DNA of 40,887 nt, taken from NCBI GenBank assembly GCA_910585445.1, contig CAJUEK010000013.1, positions 11,383-52,269 of the forward strand. The letters run 5' to 3'. Positions 25,101 through 31,986 of this stretch are shown one piece after another. Position 1 is the stretch's first letter; each line of letters starts with the position of its first letter. Below the pieces are notes generated by a model. It searched no databases and was not told the DNA's origin. It saw only the letters and a program-made list of their open reading frames with translations. Position numbers and translations under genes: made by a program. Source of the stretch: an uncultured Bacteroidales bacterium (GTDB lineage Bacteria > Bacteroidota > Bacteroidia > Bacteroidales > UBA932).

Positions 25101-26963
25101 ATGACAACTGTTCTACATGTACTGTCGCTTTTCGGTGCCCTATGCATGTTCCTCTTCGGAATGGCGCTCATGAGCGAAGGTTTGCAGAAATCGGCCGGAG
25201 ACCGTCTCAGGTCTTTCATGGCCTCTATGACCTCAAATGCTTTCAAGCGTGTTCTTACCGGTACGGTCCTGACCGCCCTTGTCCAATCCTCATCAGCGAC
25301 AACAATCATGGTCGTGAGCTTCGTGAACGCAGGCTTGCTGTCCTTGGGCAATGCTGTCGGAGTCATCATGGGAGCCAATATCGGAACAACGCTCACGGCA
25401 TGGGTCACTTCACTCGGATTCTCTGTCAATATCGCATTGTTCGCCGTGCCGATGATGGCTTTCGGCTTCCTGATGTTCTCGTCCAAGAAGGATATGATGA
25501 AGAATCTCGGGCAGTTCCTGATAGGTTTCTCCATCATGTATGTCGGACTGACTTTCATGAAGGATTTCTCGAATGAGCTTCTCGGGGCATACCAGCCTCA
25601 GATGCTGACTTTCTTCGGGCTTATCAACCATTACGGATTCGGTTCGGTTCTGCTTTTCCTTTTGGCAGGTGCCGTCCTTACGGTGGTTCTCCAGGCTTCG
25701 AGCGCGACAATGGCCATAACGATGCTTCTTGCCACTTCCGGTCTTATTGATTTTCCTCTTGCCATTGCGATGGTGCTCGGAGAGAACATCGGAACTACGA
25801 TTACGGCCAACATAGCTGCCATGGTTGCCAATGTATCGGCAAAGAGAGCCGCACGCGCGCATCTTATATTCAATGTTTTCGGTGTGCTTTGGGTACTTGC
25901 CCTGTTCTATCCTATCGTAAGGTTCATAGGATATATAATGATGACTCTTGGAGGTGTTGACCCGATGTCTGTTGATATGGTAGGGGCAAACGAGGCTTCA
26001 ATGAGGGCGCAGGAAGCCCTTGTAAGTGCCCAGGAGGCCATGAAAGTGGCGACGATTTCCGGAACTGGAATGTCTGAGGCACAGGCTGCGCTTTCTGCCG
26101 CACAGGCTGACCTGTCGTCCGCCCAGCATGCTTTCCAGGTGTCGAAGAATGCCATACTTTACGGAATCGCAGCTCTGCATACGCTTTTCAATGTGACCAA
26201 TACTCTGATACTGATATGGTTTGTGCCTCTTATCGTGAAGGTCGTGACATGGATGGTCAAGGAGCCTAAGGGTGAGGAAGAAGTGTTCAGGCTGAAGTAT
26301 ATCGCCGGAGGTCCTCTGAGCACTGCTGAGCTTTCTCTCAATGAAGCACAGCAGGAAGTGGTGCATTTCGCAGAGATATGCAACAAGGGATTCGGATATA
26401 TCAAGGCTGCCGTGAATGAGCAGGACCAGGAGAAATTCAATGCTGTCAATGACAAGCTCGTGAAATACGAGGAGATTACCGACAGGATAGAATTTGAGAT
26501 AGCTTCATATCTGAACGAGGTTTCAAAGAATGACATCAGCGACGAGGCGTCTGAAAGGGTTAAGGCCATGTACAAGATAATCGGGGAGATGGAGTCCCTC
26601 GGAGATTCAGGAGAGGCTATAGGCCGTATCCTCAAAAGGAAGAATGCTCACGGAAAAGTGTTCGACAAGCCTCTTCTTGACCGTCTGAACAGGATGCTGG
26701 ATGTTGTGCAGCGCGGATATGACGTCATGATTGAGAATCTCAGGAATGAGGAGCTGAAGGAGATTTCCAATGCGGTCAATTGTGAATATAACATTAATGA
26801 ATGCAGGAATCATCTCAGGGAAGAGCATATAACTAATATCGAGAACGACAGCTACCATTACCTTACGGGAGTCTATTATATGGATGTGGTTGCCGAGCTT
26901 GAGAAGATAGGTGACTTCCTCATCAACATTTCTGAAGCGGCAATCGGAAAAAATGAAAAATAG
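25101..26963 (+). CDS. Na+/phosphate cotransporter with C-terminal PhoU-like domain
   Basis: This 620-residue inner-membrane protein has two Na_Pi_cotrans repeats, each with the family's Q-S-S-S / Q-A-S-S motif: LVQSSSATT near residues 61-69 and LQASSATM near 197-204. ANIGTT and ENIGTT follow these motifs. A soluble PhoU-like helical domain fills about residues 400-615. It probably takes up phosphate with sodium. Between the last transmembrane helices an Ala/Gln/Ser-rich, coiled-coil-like insert occupies about residues 290-352. The downstream lipoprotein gene overlaps its end by 11 bases, so the two are co-transcribed. Confidence 0.92.
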   Translation: MTTVLHVLSLFGALCMFLFGMALMSEGLQKSAGDRLRSFMASMTSNAFKRVLTGTVLTALVQSSSATTIMVVSFVNAGLLSLGNAVGVIMGANIGTTLTAWVTSLGFSVNIALFAVPMMAFGFLMFSSKKDMMKNLGQFLIGFSIMYVGLTFMKDFSNELLGAYQPQMLTFFGLINHYGFGSVLLFLLAGAVLTVVLQASSATMAITMLLATSGLIDFPLAIAMVLGENIGTTITANIAAMVANVSAKRAARAHLIFNVFGVLWVLALFYPIVRFIGYIMMTLGGVDPMSVDMVGANEASMRAQEALVSAQEAMKVATISGTGMSEAQAALSAAQADLSSAQHAFQVSKNAILYGIAALHTLFNVTNTLILIWFVPLIVKVVTWMVKEPKGEEEVFRLKYIAGGPLSTAELSLNEAQQEVVHFAEICNKGFGYIKAAVNEQDQEKFNAVNDKLVKYEEITDRIEFEIASYLNEVSKNDISDEASERVKAMYKIIGEMESLGDSGEAIGRILKRKNAHGKVFDKPLLDRLNRMLDVVQRGYDVMIENLRNEELKEISNAVNCEYNINECRNHLREEHITNIENDSYHYLTGVYYMDVVAELEKIGDFLINISEAAIGKNEK

Positions 26964-27909
26964 ACTGTATTTATTTATAGTGGCTTCGGCTTTGGCCGTA
27001 TGCTGCTCAGAGAGGAAGGCAGAGCAATTCAAGGCTCTGCCTTTTCCTGATGTACGCGTGCCTTCGATGATAGGGGATGGTGCTCAGATGGCCGGGTATC
27101 TTGCCATGAATTATTGGAACGGCATCACTGACACTTCACGGCATTTTCCCTGCGATTCTGCCCTTGTAAGCGGTGTTAGGAAGGATGAAGTCGAGCAGAA
27201 GTTCGCAGACTGGACAATGCTGCTTGATGCTGTCGGCATTCAGGAGGCAAGAAAGGCGGTGGCAAGGCTTTATGACAGGGCCGTGGCGTGTGAGCGCAAT
27301 GACACGTCGTCAAATGTATTTGAGACTTTCGTTGAACTTTCTCAAAAATATTTCTATGACCCGAACTCACCTATGCGGAATGAGGACCTTTATCTTCCGT
27401 TTGTGAGCCGTCTTGCTTCATATGAGGGGCTTGACCCTCTGATGAGGGGGAAATATGAACGTGAGGCAAGGCTTTGCTCCATGAACCGCGTGGGGTCCCG
27501 TGCGGCTGATTTCCGGTTTTCGGACAAATCCGGGCGTATTGGCACTTTGTATGGCGTGGATGCTGAATATACTCTGCTTTTTTTCAGCAATCCGGGCTGC
27601 GAGGCTTGTAAAAATATCATTGACATGCTCGGGAACAGCCCTGTGATAGCATCTCAGGTCTGTGACGGTGTCCTTGCCGTGGTCAACATATACATAGATG
27701 AGGATATCCAGGCATGGCTCTCATATATGCCGGCCTATCCTGCCGATTGGCATAACGGCTTTGACCCTGACCTCGTCATAAGGGGAGACGGGATTTATGA
27801 TGTCCGCGCCATACCTTCGCTGTATCTTCTTGACAAGGAGAAAAGGGTGCTCATGAAAGATGCTCCCGAGCAGAAAGTCATTTCTTTTCTTGAAAACCTC
27901 GCGGATTAG
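26953..27909 (+). CDS. DUF5106-type thioredoxin-like lipoprotein
   Basis: This 318-residue protein is counted from the ATG at 26953, which overlaps the transporter gene by 11 bases; a longer frame from 26911 adds 14 residues and is unlikely. The signal peptide is followed by a CCSERK motif, so it is probably a lipoprotein. The N-terminal helical half resembles the DUF5106 region of Bacteroidota envelope proteins. The C-terminal half is a thioredoxin fold with SNPGCEACKN (Cys216, Cys219) and the cis-Pro loop AIPSLYLLDKEK. A role in envelope thiol redox is likely. Co-transcription with a phosphate transporter does not explain it. Confidence 0.77.
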   Translation: MKNRLYLFIVASALAVCCSERKAEQFKALPFPDVRVPSMIGDGAQMAGYLAMNYWNGITDTSRHFPCDSALVSGVRKDEVEQKFADWTMLLDAVGIQEARKAVARLYDRAVACERNDTSSNVFETFVELSQKYFYDPNSPMRNEDLYLPFVSRLASYEGLDPLMRGKYEREARLCSMNRVGSRAADFRFSDKSGRIGTLYGVDAEYTLLFFSNPGCEACKNIIDMLGNSPVIASQVCDGVLAVVNIYIDEDIQAWLSYMPAYPADWHNGFDPDLVIRGDGIYDVRAIPSLYLLDKEKRVLMKDAPEQKVISFLENLAD

Positions 27910-27920
27910 ACATAACTTTG
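27889..27920 (+). promoter_or_regulatory. promoter of galM-thyA-folA
   Basis: CTTG at 27889-27892 (three of four -33 bases), a 20-base spacer and a perfect -7 box TAACTTTG at 27913-27920. The ATG of galM follows 30 bases later. Confidence 0.6.
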
Positions 27921-27950
27921 AGAGATTTTGGAAAGAAATACGACTGAGAT

Positions 27951-29003
27951 ATGGAAATAAAAAAAGAATTGTGGGGCAAGTCCCCATGCGGTAAGGACAT
28001 TTTCCTTTATACTGTTCAGAACGGCAGCGGAGCATATGTGCAGCTTTCCGATGTGGGGGCTGGCATTGTGTCTGTTGTTGTTCCTGACAAGGATGGCAAA
28101 CTTTCGGATGTTGTTTTGGGGTATCCCGAAGCTTCGGGCTATTTCGGGGATGGACCTTGTGCGGGAAAGATTCCTGGAAGATATGCCAACAGGATTGCCG
28201 GGGGACGTTTTGTCCTTGACGGAAAAGAGTATGAGCTTCCTGTCAACAATGGTCCTAACCATCTGCATGGCGGTCCGGATGGGTTTCAGAACAAGGTTTG
28301 GGAAAGCAGGGAACATGAATCCGGCGTGGAGTTCATGTATTATTCCGAGGATGGTGAGCAGGGGTATCCAGGAGCTGTGAAAGTGATAGCGCGCTATGAC
28401 TGGAGCGAGGAAAATGAGCTTCGCCTGACTCTTACTGCCGAGTCTGATGCACCGACTGTAATCAATCTTACCAATCATGCATATTTCAATCTGAACGGCG
28501 AGGGAAGCGGGTCTGTATTGGGGCATGTCCTGAGTCTCAATGCTTCGGAGTATCTTCCTACGGACGAGACTCTAATTCCTTTGGGAGAGAGTGAGCCAGT
28601 GGCCGGTACTCCTATGGATTTTGTCAATGAGAAGCCTCTCGGGCAGGATATCGGTGCTGATTTTCCTGCGCTGAAATACGGAAAGGGATATGACAACTGC
28701 TGGGTTATCGACGGTGCTGAGCAGGGGCAGCTGCAGAGCGCGGCCTTGCTGTATTCTCCGGAAAGCGGCAGAGTGCTTGAGGTCCTTACGACCCAGCCTG
28801 GCGTGCAGGTATATACCGGAAACTGGCTTGCAGGGTGTCCGGAGGGAAAGAACGGCCATGTGTATGAGGATTATTCAGGTGTTGCCATAGAGTGCCAGAA
28901 TTTCCCTGATGCGCCTAACAAGGAGGATTATCCGTCACCGGTGCTCAGGCCAGGTGAGGTTTACGGGCAGGCCATAATATTTGCTTTCGGAGTCAGGAAC
29001 TGA
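27951..29003 (+). CDS. galM: aldose 1-epimerase (mutarotase)
   Basis: GalM interconverts alpha and beta anomers of aldoses such as galactose and feeds galactokinase. The 350-residue protein shows the active-site set: PNHLHGGPDGF (His), NLTNHAYFNL (His as general acid) and GVAIECQNFPDAPN (Glu as general base). PGRYANRIAGGRF is the conserved substrate loop. There is no signal peptide, so it is cytoplasmic. thyA starts 29 bases after its stop, so a shared transcript with the thymidylate genes is likely. This is a positional association. Confidence 0.94.
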   Translation: MEIKKELWGKSPCGKDIFLYTVQNGSGAYVQLSDVGAGIVSVVVPDKDGKLSDVVLGYPEASGYFGDGPCAGKIPGRYANRIAGGRFVLDGKEYELPVNNGPNHLHGGPDGFQNKVWESREHESGVEFMYYSEDGEQGYPGAVKVIARYDWSEENELRLTLTAESDAPTVINLTNHAYFNLNGEGSGSVLGHVLSLNASEYLPTDETLIPLGESEPVAGTPMDFVNEKPLGQDIGADFPALKYGKGYDNCWVIDGAEQGQLQSAALLYSPESGRVLEVLTTQPGVQVYTGNWLAGCPEGKNGHVYEDYSGVAIECQNFPDAPNKEDYPSPVLRPGEVYGQAIIFAFGVRN

Positions 29004-29032
29004 CATTCAGTGCGGATTTAAACGGATATCAA

Positions 29033-29827
29033 ATGAAACAATATCTTGAGCTTCTTCGGCATATACGCGAAAACGGAGTCATGAAGGAAGACCGTACCGG
29101 TGTGGGTACGCAGAGCATATTCGGCCACCAGATGCGTTTTGACTTGAGTGAGGGGTTTCCGCTGCTCACCACAAAGAAAGTGCATCTGAAGTCTATAATA
29201 TATGAGCTTCTGTGGTTCATTTCAGGCGATACGAACATAAAGTATCTGAAAGACCACGGAGTTTCAATCTGGGATGAGTGGGCTGATGAAAACGGTGATT
29301 TGGGCCCTGTCTATGGGCATCAGTGGCGCAGCTGGCCTTGTCCTGACGGAAGCACTATAGACCAGCTTTCCAATGTGGTTGAAACCATAAGGAACAATCC
29401 GGACTCGCGCCGTATGATAGTGTCGGCCTGGAATGTGGCTGAGGTTGACAGGATGGCTCTGCCTCCTTGCCATTCGCTGTTCCAGTTCTATGTGGCTGAC
29501 GGCAGGCTCTCATGCCAGCTTTATCAGCGCAGCGCCGATGTCTTTCTCGGTGTTCCTTTCAATATAGCCTCATATGCTCTTCTGACGATGATGATTGCCC
29601 AGGTATGCGGCCTTAAGCCGGGAGATTTCATTCATACCACAGGTGACACTCACATTTACCGCAATCATTTTGAGCAGGTTGCCTTGCAGCTTTCGCGTGA
29701 GCCTCGCCAGCTTCCTGTCATGAAACTGAATCCGGATGTGAAGAGCATATTCGATTTCAAATATGAGGATTTCACGCTTGAGGGCTATGACCCGTGGCCC
29801 GGAATCAAGGCTCGTGTGGCGGTATAG
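29033..29827 (+). CDS. thyA: thymidylate synthase
   Basis: ThyA methylates dUMP to dTMP using 5,10-methylenetetrahydrofolate, producing dihydrofolate. The protein has 264 residues, the same length as the E. coli enzyme. The catalytic cysteine in LPPCHSLFQFYV is residue 146, also as in E. coli. The RRMIVSAWN phosphate-binding Arg pair, QLYQRSADVFLGVPFNIASYA and the HTTGDTHIYRNH folate/dUMP region are intact. folA follows after 12 bases and recycles the dihydrofolate formed. Confidence 0.98.
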   Translation: MKQYLELLRHIRENGVMKEDRTGVGTQSIFGHQMRFDLSEGFPLLTTKKVHLKSIIYELLWFISGDTNIKYLKDHGVSIWDEWADENGDLGPVYGHQWRSWPCPDGSTIDQLSNVVETIRNNPDSRRMIVSAWNVAEVDRMALPPCHSLFQFYVADGRLSCQLYQRSADVFLGVPFNIASYALLTMMIAQVCGLKPGDFIHTTGDTHIYRNHFEQVALQLSREPRQLPVMKLNPDVKSIFDFKYEDFTLEGYDPWPGIKARVAV

Positions 29828-29839
29828 CTTATCTGTACG

Positions 29840-30436
29840 ATGAAAATGAAGAAAAACATTATAGTGGCGGTGGCGGAGAACGGTGCCATAGGGAAGGACA
29901 ACAGGCTTCTTTGGCATATTTCCGAAGATCTTAAATATTTCAAGAGCATAACTGTCGGCAGTCCTGTAATCATGGGACGCAAGACATTCGGGTCAATCGG
30001 ACGCCCGCTTCCGAAAAGGACCAATATTGTCGTTACCCGTAGAGGTATGATGACCGGTGCAGACGGTTCGGCTGTCCCTTTTCCGGACGGGGTGCTTGTG
30101 GCGCATTCGTTGGAGGAGGCCTTCGTCATGTCGTCAATGCCTGCGGTAAGGAGCTTGTCGGGCCAGGGCATTCCTTTGGCTGATAGCCAGGAGGCTGAGA
30201 TCGGTGAGACTGGTGAGATGTCCTGCTTTGTGATAGGAGGAGGAGAGATTTACCGCCAGGCAATGGAGCTTGCTGACAGGCTGTACATCACTCATGTACA
30301 CACTGTAATCAATGATGCCGACACATTCTTTCCGGAGATAAATCCTGCCATCTGGACTGTTGAGGAGCGTTCCGGTACCAGGCAGGACCCTCAATCCGGA
30401 CTTGCTTTTGAATTTGTCACATATGTAAGACGGTAA
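29840..30436 (+). CDS. folA: dihydrofolate reductase (with a central insertion)
   Basis: FolA reduces dihydrofolate to tetrahydrofolate with NADPH and so completes the thymidylate cycle with ThyA. The 198-residue protein has the N-terminal IIVAVAENGAIGKDNRLLWHISEDLKYF with the catalytic acidic residue. VIMGRKTFGSIGRPLP, FVIGGGEIYRQAM and YITHVHTVINDADTFFPEI follow as usual. A segment of about 30 residues (MSSMPAVRSL..ETGEM, near 96-125) sits before the FVIGGG strand and makes the protein longer than the common 160-170 residues. It could be a surface loop. The gene ends at a hairpin terminator. Confidence 0.94.
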   Translation: MKMKKNIIVAVAENGAIGKDNRLLWHISEDLKYFKSITVGSPVIMGRKTFGSIGRPLPKRTNIVVTRRGMMTGADGSAVPFPDGVLVAHSLEEAFVMSSMPAVRSLSGQGIPLADSQEAEIGETGEMSCFVIGGGEIYRQAMELADRLYITHVHTVINDADTFFPEINPAIWTVEERSGTRQDPQSGLAFEFVTYVRR

Positions 30437-30461
30437 AATATTGTAAATTGGATGTTTATAT

Positions 30462-30495
30462 AAACAAGGGTATGCGTATTTGCGTACCCTTGTTT
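30462..30495. terminator. hairpin terminator after folA
   Basis: AAACAAGGGTA (30462-30472) pairs perfectly with TACCCTTGTTT (30485-30495). Pairing can continue inward through TGCG/TGCG with G-U pairs. The T tract is short and lies partly inside the arm. Confidence 0.72.
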
Positions 30496-30569
30496 GTGTA
30501 TTATTTTGGTTATTAATAGTTTATGTGATGATTGTTTTTTTAGCCGGCTCTTGATGTGTTGAAATTAGT

Positions 30570-30584
30570 TTTATCAATGATAAA
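30570..30584. promoter_or_regulatory. 15-base palindrome, candidate operator of the toxin-antitoxin genes
   Basis: TTTATCA-A-TGATAAA is a perfect seven-plus-seven palindrome around a central A. It lies nine bases upstream of the nearest -33-like ATTG (30593-30596), so it fits an operator bound by the HTH antitoxin. Inference only. Confidence 0.4.
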
Positions 30585-30592
30585 GTTGAATT

Positions 30593-30625
30593 ATTGATTG
30601 TTTTATATGAAAAATGCTATATTTG
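30593..30625 (+). promoter_or_regulatory. promoter of the toxin-antitoxin operon
   Basis: A perfect -7 box TATATTTG at 30618-30625, with ATTG (30593-30596, one mismatch) 21 bases upstream. The toxin ATG at 30644 follows 18 bases after the -7 box. Confidence 0.6.
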
Positions 30626-30643
30626 CATGAAAATTGAGATTGT

Positions 30644-31003
30644 ATGGCAACCAAGGATGAGGTCGAGAAATTCCTGAATACTTTCCAAGCTAAACTGAAA
30701 ATATTTAAGATTATTTTCAGAGATGACCGTGGAAAAAATACTCAGGCATTGGCTGAACTTGAAATTACGCCAGCATATCGTGAGAATGTAATCAGAAATA
30801 TTACTGTTTCCGACTATTCAGAAGGGCCTGTTAAAGATACATTGAACAAATACGGTGAGATGTGGGTTTTCGGAAAAGATGTAAAGAAAAAAGAGGTATA
30901 TATCAAGATTGCGCTTGGACATCCGGACAGTGCTACAATATGTATTTCTTTCCACAAGGCAGAACATCCGGTCGTATATCCTTTTAAGAACCAAGAATTA
31001 TGA
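30644..31003 (+). CDS. MqsR-like toxin of a type II toxin-antitoxin pair
   Basis: This 119-residue protein probably has the RelE/MqsR fold. A helical N-terminus is followed by FRDDRGKNTQALAELEITPAYRENVIRNIT and then the closing strands EMWVFGKDVKKKEVYIKIALG...ICISFHKAEHPVVYPFK. The last part recalls MqsR's 'vYlKi..., viSFKe' ending. By family it would be an mRNA endonuclease, but catalytic residues cannot be assigned from the sequence alone. It overlaps the antitoxin gene by four bases (ATGA). Toxin-before-antitoxin order is as in mqsRA. Codon use is AT-rich compared with flanking genes, consistent with transfer. Confidence 0.72.
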   Translation: MATKDEVEKFLNTFQAKLKIFKIIFRDDRGKNTQALAELEITPAYRENVIRNITVSDYSEGPVKDTLNKYGEMWVFGKDVKKKEVYIKIALGHPDSATICISFHKAEHPVVYPFKNQEL

Positions 31004-31986
31004 AAAGTCCATTTACAGGAGGAGAAGTAAAATTGATGCATGAAAAACGTGAACTCGTTTACCGCAAAGAAAAGTTCATGTATTTGGCACATTACTATGT
31101 CTGTCTTGATACACAGGAACAGTTCACTACTACTGAGCTTGATATGTTGAATATAAATCAGGTTTATAATCAGTATAGAGTGAAATATGGAATACCGTTT
31201 CCGGACGAAATAAGTTCGGTCCGTACATTTTATGGCTTGTCTGCCTCCAAGATGTCCGAGATACTGGGACTTGGAGCAAATCAATATAGGCTCTATGAAA
31301 ATGGTGAAATGCCGAGTGAGGCAATAGGCAAGCTGTTGAAAAGCATTTTGAATCCGAATACTTTTGTCGAGTTTGTGAAGAATGCTGAAAATCAGTTCAT
31401 TACATCTGATTATGCCAAAATCATAGAGAAGACTGAACGGTCTGTAAAAAGGATGGAGGAAGATAAAAACCATTCTATGATATTCGGGACCGCGGTCAGG
31501 GCAGTGACGAACGGTTATGCTCCCCAATCATACGGCAGGCTTAGGAATATCATTTTGTTTTTTCTCGATAAATGCGGAGGAGTGTTCAATACAAAGATGA
31601 ATAAGCTTTTGTTTTATACGGACTTCCTCAGCTATAAGATTAGGGGCATAGGAATGAGCGGACTGTCGTATAAGGCAATCCAATATGGTCCTGTACCTCA
31701 GCAATGGGATATTGTGTATGGCGCAGTTGATGGTGTATATTCCGAAATAGTGGCATTTCCATCAGGATATTCAGGAATCAAATTATGTTCTGAAATCCAG
31801 CCTGATATGAGCGGATTTACTGAGGAGGAACTTGAGATATTGGATTCTGTGCTTAAAAGATTCAAGAATGCAACTTCCAATGACTTATCTGAAGTAAGTC
31901 ATATGGAAGATGCATGGATAAAATATAATGGTACAAATAAGCTGATTGATTATTCCGAGGCATTCTCATTGAGGGCGTTGCCTTAA
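31000..31986 (+). CDS. MqsA-like / Panacea (DUF4065, SocA-like) fusion antitoxin
   Basis: This 328-residue protein has three parts. Residues 1-45 align with the MqsA zinc-finger region, but the CxxC knuckle is replaced by MKSPFTGG and only one Cys is near, so zinc binding is probably lost. Residues about 66-110 are an HTH: DEISSVRTFYGLSASKMSEILGLGANQYRLYENGEMPS. Residues about 180-320 are a Panacea/DUF4065 domain: NTKMNKLLFYTDFLSYKIRGIGMSGLSYKAIQYGPVPQQW. Panacea domains neutralise diverse toxins in PanAT systems. It probably neutralises the neighbour and represses the operon through the HTH. Its last 21 bases overlap the convergent yfhO-like gene. Confidence 0.82.
   Translation: MKSPFTGGEVKLMHEKRELVYRKEKFMYLAHYYVCLDTQEQFTTTELDMLNINQVYNQYRVKYGIPFPDEISSVRTFYGLSASKMSEILGLGANQYRLYENGEMPSEAIGKLLKSILNPNTFVEFVKNAENQFITSDYAKIIEKTERSVKRMEEDKNHSMIFGTAVRAVTNGYAPQSYGRLRNIILFFLDKCGGVFNTKMNKLLFYTDFLSYKIRGIGMSGLSYKAIQYGPVPQQWDIVYGAVDGVYSEIVAFPSGYSGIKLCSEIQPDMSGFTEEELEILDSVLKRFKNATSNDLSEVSHMEDAWIKYNGTNKLIDYSEAFSLRALP

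Noticed and set aside
27951..29003. A compact galactose operon
   Set aside because: galK and galM lie about 7.5 kb apart with unrelated genes between them, and no galT or galE is present.
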